Below, piece after piece: positions 47,908 through 57,507 of a DNA stretch of 64,000 nucleotides. Source of the DNA: JAUIAI01 sp050633665 (GTDB lineage Bacteria > Pseudomonadota > Gammaproteobacteria > Burkholderiales > Burkholderiaceae_E); assembly GCA_050633665.1 (NCBI GenBank), contig JBOEGY010000001.1, positions 496,001 to 560,000 of the forward strand, read 5' to 3'. The position numbers and the translations under genes were made by a program. Numbering within the stretch: position 1 is the first letter of the stretch; each line of letters begins with the position of its first letter. The notes under the pieces are model-generated. The model saw only the letters and a list, made by a program, of their open reading frames with translations. It made no database searches and was not told the DNA's origin.

Positions 47908-48921
47908 ATGAGTGATATGTCCTTCGCCCGGCTTGGCGACAGCAATCTGAAAATCTCCCGACTCTGTCTGGGTACGATGATGTTCGGCGACCAGACCGAT
48001 GTTGCTGAGAGCGCGCGCATCATGGCCAGTGCCCGCGACCAGGGTGTAAATTTCATTGATACCGCCGATGTCTACACCCGCGGCGCCTCCGAAGAGGTGC
48101 TCGGGCCCTTATTGAAAGAGCACCGGGACTGGTGGGTGCTGGCCACCAAACTGGGCAACCGAATGGGTGGCAGTCCGAATGAAGGGGGGTATTCCCGCCG
48201 CTGGATTCGTCAGGAGGTAGAGAGCAGTTTGCGCCGCTTGCAAACTGAAAGCATCGATATTCTGTATATGCACGTTGATCGTGAGCAGGATGACCTCGAA
48301 GAGCCGTTGCGGGCAATTGATGACTTGATTCGGGCCGGCAAGATTCACTATTGGGGCGTATCAAATTTTCGCGGCTGGCGTATCGCGGAAGTCATGCGGA
48401 TTGCTGATGGCCTGAATATGCAGCGCCCAAGTGTTTGCCAGCCGTATTACAACCTGCTTAACCGGATGCCTGAGGTAGAGATACTGCCAGCGTGCGCCAA
48501 CTACGGCCTTGGCGTCGTACCCTACAGCCCGATAGCGCGTGGCGTTCTGGCCGGAAAATACAAGCCCGGCCAGAAGCCTGAGGCTGGTTCTCGTGCGGCG
48601 CGCGCTGACAAGCGCATGATGCAAACCGAGTGGCGTGAGGAATCCCTGATAGTGGCTGAGAAAATCAGCGCCTATGTTGAGGGAAAACCGGTGACGCTGG
48701 CGCAGTTTGCGGTTGCCTGGGTCCTGGCAAACCCGATTATTTCATCGGTGATTGCCGGTCCCCGGACGCTGGCGCAATGGGAAGGGTATCGCGGCGCTCT
48801 CGACTATGAATGGTCTGCCGACGATGAGGACTTTATCGACTCCCTGGTCGTGCCAGGCCATTCGTCAACGCCCGGCTACCACGACCCGCAGTACCCGTTT
48901 TACGGGCGGCCGGTCGAGTAG
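47908..48921 (+). CDS. Aldo/keto reductase
   Basis: A 337-residue NADPH-dependent reductase of the AKR superfamily (YajO/Tas-like group). The barrel begins SRLCLGTMMFG; the catalytic Asp and Tyr are in FIDTADVYTRG, the Lys in WWVLATKLGNRMG, and the His is probably in DILYMHVDRE. The C-terminal NADP-binding part includes VIAGPRTLAQWEG. The substrate is unknown. It has an AGGAG site about 12 bases before ATG and follows the MFS gene closely. Confidence 0.94.
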   Translation: MSDMSFARLGDSNLKISRLCLGTMMFGDQTDVAESARIMASARDQGVNFIDTADVYTRGASEEVLGPLLKEHRDWWVLATKLGNRMGGSPNEGGYSRRWIRQEVESSLRRLQTESIDILYMHVDREQDDLEEPLRAIDDLIRAGKIHYWGVSNFRGWRIAEVMRIADGLNMQRPSVCQPYYNLLNRMPEVEILPACANYGLGVVPYSPIARGVLAGKYKPGQKPEAGSRAARADKRMMQTEWREESLIVAEKISAYVEGKPVTLAQFAVAWVLANPIISSVIAGPRTLAQWEGYRGALDYEWSADDEDFIDSLVVPGHSSTPGYHDPQYPFYGRPVE

Positions 48922-48948
48922 CCGTAAAGACACGTGCTCGGGCAGGTA

Positions 48949-49863
48949 TCAGGCGTTATCAACTGCAGCGGCAAAGCTGTCATTGCAGCACAGATCGAAC
49001 GGTTCGCGGTTGGTCACGCCGGTCAATGAGGCGGAAAACGTCATCATGTCGATCGCGGTTTCGAAGTCTGCCCGGCGGATCGCGGTCCGTTCGGTCCAGG
49101 TGCCCAGCCCGAGATAGCCGGCAACAGCGTCTTCCAAAACCTGCCTCGGCGTCTCGGTAAACCAGTGAGCGATCGCGTCGGTGATTGTTGCCGCATCGGA
49201 CTGGGCCAGCCAGTGGCGGGTCTGGCTGTAAGCCTGCATGAACTGGGTGACGGTATCAGGGTGATCCAGCACCATGTGCTGACCCGTCGCGACGGAGCTG
49301 AACGCAATCGGGCCGATCGCCTCGCCAAACATGCCAGCCAGGTAACCGTGGCCGTCGGCGATGAGTTGGCGGGCCATCGGGTCTTGCAGTTGCACGTAGT
49401 CGCCGGTGCCTTCCTTGAAGGTTTTGGCTGCTGCCGCCATCCCATCAAGCCCGGTAATCAGCGCGACCGAATTAATATCAACATTCTGCCGGTGCAGCGC
49501 AAAACGAAGACAGGCCTCTGGTTGGGTAGCAAAGTTTGCCGGCACGATAGTCTTGCCGGTCAGGTCTGACCACTTGAAATCCGGTTCAGGTTTACGACTG
49601 ACCAGCAGGAAGCCGTCGCGCTCATTGATGCTGGCAATATGGATCGGATTGTCCTCGATACCTTTGGAGCGATCGACCATGGCTGCCGACGGGGCGAATT
49701 GCGCAAAATCAAGCTCGCCGTTGCGCAGCATTGAGCTGACGTCTTCGCTGGTGCGCAAGACCAGTTCAGTGCTGACTCCGGCCGCGGGCAGGAAGCGGTG
49801 CGCGGTTAACAGCATCGGCGTGTAAAACGCCGACTTAATCGAGAGAATCTTGAGCGGTTTCAT
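48949..49863 (-). CDS. NMT1/THI5-like substrate-binding-type protein lacking a signal peptide
   Basis: A 304-residue protein with the type II periplasmic-binding fold found in NMT1/THI5 and nitrate/sulfonate binding proteins (MLRNGELDFAQFAPSAA near 47, DLTGKTIVPANFATQP near 100, then EGTGDYVQLQDPMARQL). It starts MKPLKILSIKSAF with no signal sequence, so it seems to stay in the cytosol, unlike normal ABC receptors. Its ATG overlaps the stop of the oxoprolinase-type gene (ATGA), so the two are made together. It could bind a substrate or product of that enzyme, or be an enzyme itself as in THI5-type pyrimidine synthesis. No ABC permease is nearby. Confidence 0.82.
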   Translation of the reverse strand: MKPLKILSIKSAFYTPMLLTAHRFLPAAGVSTELVLRTSEDVSSMLRNGELDFAQFAPSAAMVDRSKGIEDNPIHIASINERDGFLLVSRKPEPDFKWSDLTGKTIVPANFATQPEACLRFALHRQNVDINSVALITGLDGMAAAAKTFKEGTGDYVQLQDPMARQLIADGHGYLAGMFGEAIGPIAFSSVATGQHMVLDHPDTVTQFMQAYSQTRHWLAQSDAATITDAIAHWFTETPRQVLEDAVAGYLGLGTWTERTAIRRADFETAIDMMTFSASLTGVTNREPFDLCCNDSFAAAVDNA

Positions 49864-52800
49864 GCGCTTTTCCCCCAGCCACCGCCACCCGGTGTTTGCA
49901 TCAACATAGCTTCTCCTGCTTTCAGTTCGACCTGATCATTGGGACCCAGTTCGACAATAGTGCCATCAAGCCGCTCGACCGCATTTCTGCCGCACTGCCC
50001 AGGCTCGCCGCCGTTAGCGCCGAAAGCACGTGTAATCCGGTGCCCCGTCAGTAGTGTAACGGTAAGGTCTTCGAAGAAGCGGATGCGTCGGATGATGCCG
50101 TTTCCGCCCGGGTACTGGCCCCGTCCACCAGTCCCTGGTTTTATCGCAAACTCTTCAATCCTGACCGGGAACCGCTGTTCGAGGACTTCAGGGTCGGTCA
50201 TCCGGGTATTGGTCATATGGATCTGGACCGCATCAGTGCCGGCGAATCCGGGTCCGGCGCCGCTGCCACCGCAGATGGTTTCGTAGTTCTGGATTCGTTC
50301 GTTACCCCAGATGAAGTTGTTCATCGTGCCTTGCGAGCCGGCCATAATATTAAGAGCACCGATCAGGCAGTCGGTCGCTGATTGTCCGATTTCCGTGTTG
50401 CCCGAAATCACGGCAGCCGGGTACTGGGCGTTTACCACCGTCCCGGCCGGGGCGATGATGTTCAGCGGTTTCATGCAGCCCTGGTTAAGCGGAATGTTGG
50501 TGCCAACCAGCGCGCGAAAGACATACAAGACCGACGAATAAACAACTGGAAGCGGCGCATTGTAGTTGTCGTCGCCTTGCTCGGAGGTGCCGGTGAAATC
50601 AATCGTTGCTTCCCGTTTTTCCGGGTCGACCGAAATCGCCACCTTGATCTGCGCGCCGGTATCGAGCGGGTACGTGAAACTCCCCGGCTTGAGTTGGTCA
50701 ATTACCTGGCGCACGCACTCTTCGGCGTTATCCTGTACATGGCGCATATATGCCTGCACGACATCAAGCCCGAAATTGGTGATCATTTTGCGTACTTCGC
50801 GTACGCCGGTTTCGTTGGCGGCCACCTGGGCTTCAAGGTCGGCGATGTTGTGATCGATATTGCGGCAGGGATAACGGCCAGAGCCCAGAAGCGCCCGGGT
50901 TTCCGCCAGTCGGAGACGTCCTTGCTCGACCAGCTTAAAGTTGTCGATGACGACGCCTTCTTCTTCAATGTGGCGACTGTCCGGCGGGCCGGACCCCGGG
51001 GTCTTGCCGCCGATGTCAGCATGATGCCCCCGCGAGGCGACATAAAAAAGAATGTCACGGCCTGCTTGATCAAACACTGGCGTGATCACGGTGACATCGG
51101 GTAAGTGTGTTCCGCCATTGAACGGCGAATTAAGGACGTAGGCATCACCGGATTTCATCGTATCGCCGACTTCCCGTACCACCGTGCGAACAGCATCACT
51201 CATCGAACCGAGGTGAACCGGCACATGGGGGGCGTTGGCCACCAGGTTGCCATCTGGGTCGAACAGGGCGCAGGAGAAATCGAGCCGCTCCTTGATGTTG
51301 ACCGAGTAAGCGGTGTTGGCCAGGCTTACCCCCATTTGCTCGGCGATCGACATGAACAGGTTGTTGAAGACTTCCAGCATCACCGGATCGACTGTGGTGC
51401 CGACCGCGTGTTCGCTCGCCCGCTCCAGGTAGCGTTCCAGGATCAGATGTCCATATTGGTTGATGGTGGCACGCCAGCCCGCTTCAACGATATTGGTACC
51501 GGTTCTTTCGGTGATGATAGCCGGGCCGTTAACCGACTGGCCCGGTAGCATCGCATCGCGCTCGTAGAGTGGGGTGTCGTGCCAGTGCGTTTCGCTGCGC
51601 ATCTGAATCGTGGCCAGCGCTGCCGGAGTACCGCCGCCAAGCGGTGACGAGCTGTCGGCAATCTTGGCGGTTTCCCCAATGGCTTCAACGGCGACCATTT
51701 CGATGGTGAGTTCGCGTGACGGTGCCACAAATCCGTAGCGGGTTTTGTGAGCCTGATCGAACCGATCGCGCATTTCCTGTTCGGTGCCGAATTCAATTTC
51801 GATGGGCTGGTGTGAGCCTGCATAACGCAGATGGGCCCGTTTTTCGACCCGGATCTGCGCCGGGTTGACACCTTGTTCGCGAATTTCCTGACTTGCTTCG
51901 TGGGCCAGAGTGTCCAGCATCTGCTGAGCATGGGCCACTTCGGTCACGGGGCGTTCGACTTGCTTCTCGCGCAGAGACCGGATATCGGCAAGACCCATGC
52001 CGTAGGCGGACAAAACGCCGGCAAACGGATGCAGAAAAACTTGCTTCATGCCCAGTGCGTCAGCCACCAGGCAAGCATGCTGGCCGCCAGCCCCGCCAAA
52101 ACAATTGAGCGTATAGCGGGTGACGTCATAACCTCGTTGAACAGATATTTTCTTAACGGCATTGGCCATATTTTCAACGGCAATGCGCAGAAAGCCTTCG
52201 GCGGTTTCTTCAGCGCTGCGAACCGGTTCTGCACTCTCGGCGGCTATCTGAGCGGCAAGTGCTTCGAATTTGCTGCGGACCACCTCGGCGTCCAGTGGCT
52301 GATCAGCATTGGGTCCGAACACTTTGGGAAAATGATCCGGGTTGAGCTTGCCGAGCATGACATTGCAATCGGTGACCGTGAGCGGGCCGCCACGTCGATA
52401 ACAAGCCGGCCCGGGGTTGGCACCCGCACTGTCCGGGCCAACCTGGTAGCGACCGCCACGATAAAACAGAATAGAGCCACCACCGGCGGCGACCGTATGG
52501 ATATGCATCATGGGCGCGCGCATCCGCACTCCGGCCACCTCGGTTTCAAAGGAGCGCTCAAATTCACCGGCGTAGTGACAGACGTCGGTTGATGTGCCGC
52601 CCATGTCAAAGCCAATCAGTTTGTCATAGCCTGCCAGACTGGCTGTGCGGACCATGCCGACGACACCGCCGGCCGGGCCTGACAGAATGGCATCTTTTCC
52701 CTGGAACAGGCTGGCGTCAGTCAGGCCACCGTTGGATTGCATGAACATCAGTCTTTCGCAGGCGCCGTTTTGCACGTCGAGAGCTTCGGCGACCTGGTTG

Positions 52801-53459
52801 ACATAGCGTCGCAGGATTGGCGTCAGGTAGGCATCAACCACTGCTGTATCGCCCCGCGAGACCAGTTTGATCAGCGGGCTGGTCGAATAGCTTGCGGAGA
52901 CCTGGGTAAACCCGATCTCATGCGCGATTTCCGCCGCGCGTTGTTCATGGGCGGGCGCCAGGTAACCGTGCATGAATGCAATGGCCACGCCGCGAATACC
53001 CGTATCGAAAGCAGCCTGCAAAGCGTGTCGGGTGGCCGCTTCATCGAGTGCGGTTATGACCTTGCCTTCAGCGTCCAGGCGCTCGGGGATCTCCGCGACT
53101 TGCTCATACAGAAGCTCCGGGAGCTGGATGTGCAGGTCGAACAATTTGGGCCGGTTCTGATAACCGATCCGAAGCAAATCACCAAACCCTTTTGTGATCA
53201 GCAATAAGGTGCGGTCGCCTTTGCGCTCCAATAAGGCATTGGTCGCTACCGTCGTGCCCATTTTTACGGCGGAAATTGTGGCCGGCGGCAGCGCTTCGCC
53301 TGTCTTGAGGCCGAGCAGTTCGCGAATGCCTTGTACTGCGGCATCTTTGTATTGCTCAGGGTTCTCTGAAAGCAGTTTATGAGTGAGTAAACCGCCGTCA
53401 GGTTGTCTGGCCACTATGTCTGTAAACGTCCCGCCGCGATCGACCCAAAACTGCCACAT
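49860..53459 (-). CDS. 5-oxoprolinase / hydantoinase-type HyuA-HyuB fusion
   Basis: A protein of about 1,199 residues, the full size of ATP-dependent 5-oxoprolinase, with the HyuA-type half first (WQFWVDRGGTFTDIV at the start, IGFDMGGTSTDVCHYAG, NCFGGAGGQHACLVADALG) and the HyuB-type half after about residue 690 (ISGNTEIGQSATDCLIGALN, GGSGAGPGFAGTDAVQIHMTNTR read in parts). 5-Oxoprolinase opens 5-oxo-L-proline to glutamate with ATP; sister enzymes open hydantoins or caprolactam-like rings. ATG 53459 is preferred because GGAG stands eight bases before it. A DUF1445 protein and a TRAP system in the same gene row favour uptake and opening of a cyclic amide such as 5-oxoproline. Confidence 0.93.
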   Translation of the reverse strand: MWQFWVDRGGTFTDIVARQPDGGLLTHKLLSENPEQYKDAAVQGIRELLGLKTGEALPPATISAVKMGTTVATNALLERKGDRTLLLITKGFGDLLRIGYQNRPKLFDLHIQLPELLYEQVAEIPERLDAEGKVITALDEAATRHALQAAFDTGIRGVAIAFMHGYLAPAHEQRAAEIAHEIGFTQVSASYSTSPLIKLVSRGDTAVVDAYLTPILRRYVNQVAEALDVQNGACERLMFMQSNGGLTDASLFQGKDAILSGPAGGVVGMVRTASLAGYDKLIGFDMGGTSTDVCHYAGEFERSFETEVAGVRMRAPMMHIHTVAAGGGSILFYRGGRYQVGPDSAGANPGPACYRRGGPLTVTDCNVMLGKLNPDHFPKVFGPNADQPLDAEVVRSKFEALAAQIAAESAEPVRSAEETAEGFLRIAVENMANAVKKISVQRGYDVTRYTLNCFGGAGGQHACLVADALGMKQVFLHPFAGVLSAYGMGLADIRSLREKQVERPVTEVAHAQQMLDTLAHEASQEIREQGVNPAQIRVEKRAHLRYAGSHQPIEIEFGTEQEMRDRFDQAHKTRYGFVAPSRELTIEMVAVEAIGETAKIADSSSPLGGGTPAALATIQMRSETHWHDTPLYERDAMLPGQSVNGPAIITERTGTNIVEAGWRATINQYGHLILERYLERASEHAVGTTVDPVMLEVFNNLFMSIAEQMGVSLANTAYSVNIKERLDFSCALFDPDGNLVANAPHVPVHLGSMSDAVRTVVREVGDTMKSGDAYVLNSPFNGGTHLPDVTVITPVFDQAGRDILFYVASRGHHADIGGKTPGSGPPDSRHIEEEGVVIDNFKLVEQGRLRLAETRALLGSGRYPCRNIDHNIADLEAQVAANETGVREVRKMITNFGLDVVQAYMRHVQDNAEECVRQVIDQLKPGSFTYPLDTGAQIKVAISVDPEKREATIDFTGTSEQGDDNYNAPLPVVYSSVLYVFRALVGTNIPLNQGCMKPLNIIAPAGTVVNAQYPAAVISGNTEIGQSATDCLIGALNIMAGSQGTMNNFIWGNERIQNYETICGGSGAGPGFAGTDAVQIHMTNTRMTDPEVLEQRFPVRIEEFAIKPGTGGRGQYPGGNGIIRRIRFFEDLTVTLLTGHRITRAFGANGGEPGQCGRNAVERLDGTIVELGPNDQVELKAGEAMLMQTPGGGGWGKSA

Positions 53460-53505
53460 GCTCATAACTCCGAAAATTGAATTGCTGGTGTTGTAACGGT
53501 AAAGT

Positions 53506-54792
53506 CTATTGATAAAACTGTGCTGGCAACCATAAGGCCATCTCGGGGATAGCAATCAGCAATGCCACCATGGCAAACATGGCGAGTACAAAAGGCAGGG
53601 CTCCCTTCATGACGTCGCTCATCTCGCCTTTGGTTCTGATTCCCTGTACGACATACAGGTTAATTCCGATTGGCGGCGTAATGAGAGCGGTCTCGAGCAA
53701 CACCATCAGCAAGACACCGAACCAGACGGGGTCGTAGCCGAGGCCGACGATAATCGGTGTAACCAGTGGTGCGGTGGTCAGCAGCATCGATAGAGTCTCC
53801 ATGAAGCAGCCCAGCACAACATAAAAGACCACGATCAGGAGTAATGTCTGCAGCGGCGTGATACCCAGCGAGGCGATGTATTCGGTTAATGCCTGAGTCA
53901 GGCCGATCACGCCCAGCACAAAGTTCAGAAAGACCGCCGCCAGAATGATCAACATGATCATCGCGGTTGTACGCATGGTGCCTTCAATCGAGGCCCGCAT
54001 CATGCTCAGGTTGAGTTTGCGATTCCAGGCGGCGAGTGCCAATGAGGCGACGACACCCAGCGAGGCCGCTTCGGTCGGGGTTGCCAGACCAGCGTAGATT
54101 GACCCCACGACCACCATGAAAATCAGCAACAATGGCAATAGCGCCGGTAGGGCCCGAAACCTTTCCGCCCAGCTCGCGCGGACTTTTTCGCCGCCCCAGC
54201 TCGGATTGAGCCAGCAGAAAATCACGATGGTCAGCATGAACAGGAGCGCGAGAATCAGTCCGGGTAGAAACCCGGCCAGATACAACTCAGGCACAGAAGT
54301 GTCGGTCAGCAGGCCATAGAGAATCAGGTTGATAGACGGCGGAATCAAAATGCCAAGCGTGCCCCCGGCGGCAATCGTCCCCAGAAACAATGGTTCGTTA
54401 TAGCCTCGCTGGCTGATCTGCGGCATGGCCACTGTGCCAATGGTTGCCGCAGTGGCGACTGAAGAGCCGGAGGTCGCGGCGAACAAGGCACTGGAGCCAA
54501 TATTGGAATGCATGAGCCCACCGGGTAACCACCCCAGCCATTTGATCATGCCTTCATACATGCGTTCGGTGACGCCGGCTCGCAATAAAAGTTCGCCCAT
54601 CAGGACGAACATGGGAATGGCGACCAGCAGGAAATCCGTGCCGGTTTGCCAGACCATGTCCCCTAAGGCACGGTGTAACGGCATTGGCGATTCAATTGCC
54701 TGGAGGGCCAGCGCGAGCCAGCCAAGCGAGGCTGCAACCGGCACGGCGCCGGCGACCAGAACGAGCAGGATCAGTAAGGCTTTGATCAACAT
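53506..54792 (-). CDS. TRAP transporter large permease (DctM family)
   Basis: A 428-residue, normal-length DctM permease. Typical segments are VAIPMFVLMGELLLRAG, AATSGSSVATAATIGTVAMP, GTLGILIPPSINLILYG and GLATPTEAASLGVVASLA. It differs clearly from the 516-residue permease near 44 kb, so the two TRAP systems are not a recent duplication. The small permease gene is 30 bp upstream, and the oxoprolinase-type gene follows 46 bp after the stop. Confidence 0.95.
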   Translation of the reverse strand: MLIKALLILLVLVAGAVPVAASLGWLALALQAIESPMPLHRALGDMVWQTGTDFLLVAIPMFVLMGELLLRAGVTERMYEGMIKWLGWLPGGLMHSNIGSSALFAATSGSSVATAATIGTVAMPQISQRGYNEPLFLGTIAAGGTLGILIPPSINLILYGLLTDTSVPELYLAGFLPGLILALLFMLTIVIFCWLNPSWGGEKVRASWAERFRALPALLPLLLIFMVVVGSIYAGLATPTEAASLGVVASLALAAWNRKLNLSMMRASIEGTMRTTAMIMLIILAAVFLNFVLGVIGLTQALTEYIASLGITPLQTLLLIVVFYVVLGCFMETLSMLLTTAPLVTPIIVGLGYDPVWFGVLLMVLLETALITPPIGINLYVVQGIRTKGEMSDVMKGALPFVLAMFAMVALLIAIPEMALWLPAQFYQ

Positions 54793-54822
54793 CGTTTAGC
54801 TCCGAACCGGTCGATGGCGCAA

Positions 54823-55383
54823 TCAGATTTCATCATTGATTTGCTCCTGGACGGATTTTGCGGCTAGCAGCGCGTCGGTCTTGGCAGCGCGCCCGGTGAC
54901 CAGATAAACGACCGACGCGGCCAGCAGCAGGAGGCCGCATAGCACAAAGAACACCCAGCCAATCATCCAGGGAGTTTGTACCCAGACCATCGGTGTGCGC
55001 ATTGGAGTTATGGATCGGGAGCCATATTCTATTGAATCGCTCAGAAGGTCCCAGCCGGTAAACGCAATGACGGCTGCAAAACCAATCAGCAGAATCAGGC
55101 CAGCGAGGTCAGCGATTCGGCGCAGCCAGCGCGGAAAGAACAGGTAAGCCGCATCCACGCGAATATGAGCTCTTTCGAACAGCGCATAAGCCATGGCCAG
55201 GGCAGTCGCGATGCCAAATGCGTAGCCGGAGATTTCATCGGCGCCGCCCAGGCTGATATTGGCGACCTTGCGCAGGATGACTTCAAGTGTCACCAACAGT
55301 GCTGATCCAACCAGCAAAATGCCGGCGAGCCAGACCAGCCAGGTACTCAGGCGGTGCGCGCCAGACAGTAAACGCTCGATCAT
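54823..55383 (-). CDS. TRAP transporter small permease (DctQ family)
   Basis: A 186-residue membrane protein with four helices. Its first helix is STWLVWLAGILLVGSALLVT-like and the segment FERAHIRVDAAYLFFP is the usual DctQ loop. It sits between the binding-protein and large-permease genes in standard TRAP order. The spacing to the large permease is 30 bp, to the binding protein about 100 bp. Confidence 0.92.
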   Translation of the reverse strand: MIERLLSGAHRLSTWLVWLAGILLVGSALLVTLEVILRKVANISLGGADEISGYAFGIATALAMAYALFERAHIRVDAAYLFFPRWLRRIADLAGLILLIGFAAVIAFTGWDLLSDSIEYGSRSITPMRTPMVWVQTPWMIGWVFFVLCGLLLLAASVVYLVTGRAAKTDALLAAKSVQEQINDEI

Positions 55384-55482
55384 TTCGCGCTCCCAGGGAT
55401 TATCAGGTGATGCAGACCGTGGCGCCCCGCCGTCATCTTGCAGGGCGGGGCGCCGCAGACCGGAAAGGTCTGCTCTGGTCGA

Positions 55483-56529
55483 TTACTTGGCGGTTGCTTT
55501 CATGCCGATGACTTTACCGACCGTGTTATTCCATTGCGTGGCGCATTCGGGGCCGCAACGCTTGGCCCAGCGGGCCAGAATGACGTCGTTGGCAATCCGG
55601 TCGCGTTCCTTGAGGTCGGCGGCGCTCGGCGTGACGAGTTTCATGTTGGCTGGTTTGCCGATATCGCACTTGCCGCCGGTATTACAGGCGACGGCAATGC
55701 TGTCTTCAGCGGCGGTTTCCTTCCACATGCGGTCAGTAAGCGCATTGAGCTCTTTCGACAGCATCGCTTGCTGGTCGGCGCTCATCGACTGCCATTTCTT
55801 CATGTTCATCGCACCAAACGCCAGGCCCCAGCCAACTCGCATGGCGTAGGCGTGCGTGGCGACCTGTCCCCACTTGGCGTTGTAAGCCGGCATGGTGCCG
55901 GTGATGCCGCAATCGACAACGCCTTTTTCGAGCGCCGGGATGACTTCGGCAAACGGGACGGTGACTGATGTGGCTCCGATACCCTCAACAAAATCGCCGA
56001 GTGTCGTCGAGTAGACGCGGATTTTCTTGCCCTTCAGGTCGCTGAGTTTGGAGATTTCCGGTTTGCACCAGAGCATTTGACTGGGGAACGGATACAGTTG
56101 AAGCAGTTTTGCACCGTAGATCTCGGCAAACGCTTTTTCGAGGACCGGGAAATAGGCCTCGGCGACCTTACGCTGAGTGTCGATGTCCTGGGTGACGGTA
56201 GACAGATCGCCGCCTTCAAAAATCGCGTTTTCAGCAGCGACATAGCCCGGCAGGCCGTAGGCGTAGTCGAACACACCATTCTTGACCAGACGCATGATTT
56301 CAAAACCCTTCAGCCCGAGTTCGGTCTGGGGGCGAATCTCGCCGATGATTGAGCCGCCACTGGCTTTGGCAATCGTCTCATTCCAGAACGGACCCTCATG
56401 TTTTTTGAAATTGCTCAGATTTCCCCAGGTGCCAACCCCTTTGATTACGACGGGTTTGCCCTGACCCATTGCTGCCCCTGCCACCGCAATGGCTGCGGCC
56501 GCGACTACCCACTTAACGGCTTTTCTCAT
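55483..56529 (-). CDS. TRAP transporter substrate-binding protein (DctP family)
   Basis: A 348-residue binding protein with a clear Sec signal (WVVAAAAIAVAGAAMGQG, likely cut after AMG or AMGQ). The mature part shows DLKGKKIRVYSTTLGDF with the family Arg and the later VTVPFAEVIPALEKGVVDCGI. The ligand should carry a carboxylate. Given its neighbours it may be 5-oxoproline, N-acyl or D-amino acid derivatives; this is inferred. It lies between the DUF1445 gene and the permease genes in one minus-strand run. Confidence 0.94.
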   Translation of the reverse strand: MRKAVKWVVAAAAIAVAGAAMGQGKPVVIKGVGTWGNLSNFKKHEGPFWNETIAKASGGSIIGEIRPQTELGLKGFEIMRLVKNGVFDYAYGLPGYVAAENAIFEGGDLSTVTQDIDTQRKVAEAYFPVLEKAFAEIYGAKLLQLYPFPSQMLWCKPEISKLSDLKGKKIRVYSTTLGDFVEGIGATSVTVPFAEVIPALEKGVVDCGITGTMPAYNAKWGQVATHAYAMRVGWGLAFGAMNMKKWQSMSADQQAMLSKELNALTDRMWKETAAEDSIAVACNTGGKCDIGKPANMKLVTPSAADLKERDRIANDVILARWAKRCGPECATQWNNTVGKVIGMKATAK

Positions 56530-56576
56530 GTTTCCTCTCCTGTGGTTAACGACTTTATTGGTTTTGCTTACGGGTA

Positions 56577-57404
56577 TTAATTCGTGAGAACCGGTACTTC
56601 CGCGTCTTCCGGGACGTCGGTAATCAGCATAGAGCCAGGCGTATGCGAAATAAACAAGGGCAGGCCGGCACGAGTGATCGCGTTCTGCGGGGTAACACCA
56701 CAGGCCCAGAAGACGGGGGTGTGCCCAGCCTCAATCCGGGTGGTATCGCCCCAGTCGGGTTGGTCGAAATGGGTAATCCCGATTTGGGCCGGGTCGCCGA
56801 TGTGAACCGGCGCGCCATGGGCATGAGGGAATTTTCTTGATAGCTCGACAACCCGATCGATCTGCCGGTTGGGGATCGCCCGCATTGATACCACCATGCC
56901 GCCACCAAATGGCCCGGCCGGAACGGTTTGCAGGCTGGTCCGGTACATGGCGACGACGCGGTCTTGTTCAATATGGGTCAGGCGAATGCCGCTTTTGATC
57001 AGCGCTGTTTCAAAGGTAAACGAACATCCGATTGCAAAGGCGACTGAGTCCGCCTGCCAGAGATCTGTGATGTCGGTGCATTGATGACTCAGCTTGCCGT
57101 TTTCATAGACGTTATAGCGGGGCAAATCGGTACGGATATCAACGTCGCCCACCGTATGCATTACCGGGTCACCGGTATCAGTAACACCCACCAGGGGGCA
57201 GGGTTTAGGGTTGCGCTGACAAAAGCGCATGAAATCCAGCGCGTAGCTGGCGGGCATGATTGCCAGATTGGCCTGGAGCCGTCCCGCGCCTATGCCGGCA
57301 GTATGGCTTTGATATTGCCCATGACGAATATATTCGCGAGCGGTGGCGATCGGCTCACGACGCATTTGTTCGTACGGTATGGCGGCCAGTTGCGGGTTTC
57401 TCAT
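56577..57404 (-). CDS. DUF1445 / D-glutamate cyclase-family putative hydro-lyase
   Basis: A 275-residue member of the DUF1445 family, which includes the C-terminal domain of mammalian D-glutamate cyclase and bacterial proteins named putative hydro-lyases. Typical blocks are GRLQANLAIMP, PCPLVGVTDTGDP, FAIGCSFTFE and VVSMRAIP followed by PHAHGAPVHIGDP near 215. D-glutamate cyclase makes 5-oxo-D-proline from D-glutamate. Here the gene is in line with TRAP and 5-oxoprolinase-type genes, so action on 5-oxoproline or glutamate is a fair guess. The start is ATG 57404, 103 bp after the LysR stop. Confidence 0.9.
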   Translation of the reverse strand: MRNPQLAAIPYEQMRREPIATAREYIRHGQYQSHTAGIGAGRLQANLAIMPASYALDFMRFCQRNPKPCPLVGVTDTGDPVMHTVGDVDIRTDLPRYNVYENGKLSHQCTDITDLWQADSVAFAIGCSFTFETALIKSGIRLTHIEQDRVVAMYRTSLQTVPAGPFGGGMVVSMRAIPNRQIDRVVELSRKFPHAHGAPVHIGDPAQIGITHFDQPDWGDTTRIEAGHTPVFWACGVTPQNAITRAGLPLFISHTPGSMLITDVPEDAEVPVLTN

Positions 57405-57507
57405 CAGGGCGACTCGTCGAGTGGTTCATATGGACTCCACAAACATCCTGACGCTTGTCGGCCATAGCGTCAAATACGAATTTTCAGTATTAGTTGATCA
57501 GAAATAT

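Noticed and set aside
53460..53555. An N-terminal extension of the oxoprolinase-type frame
   Set aside because: The family starts at WQFWVDRGGTFTD; GGAG before ATG 53459 supports the shorter form.
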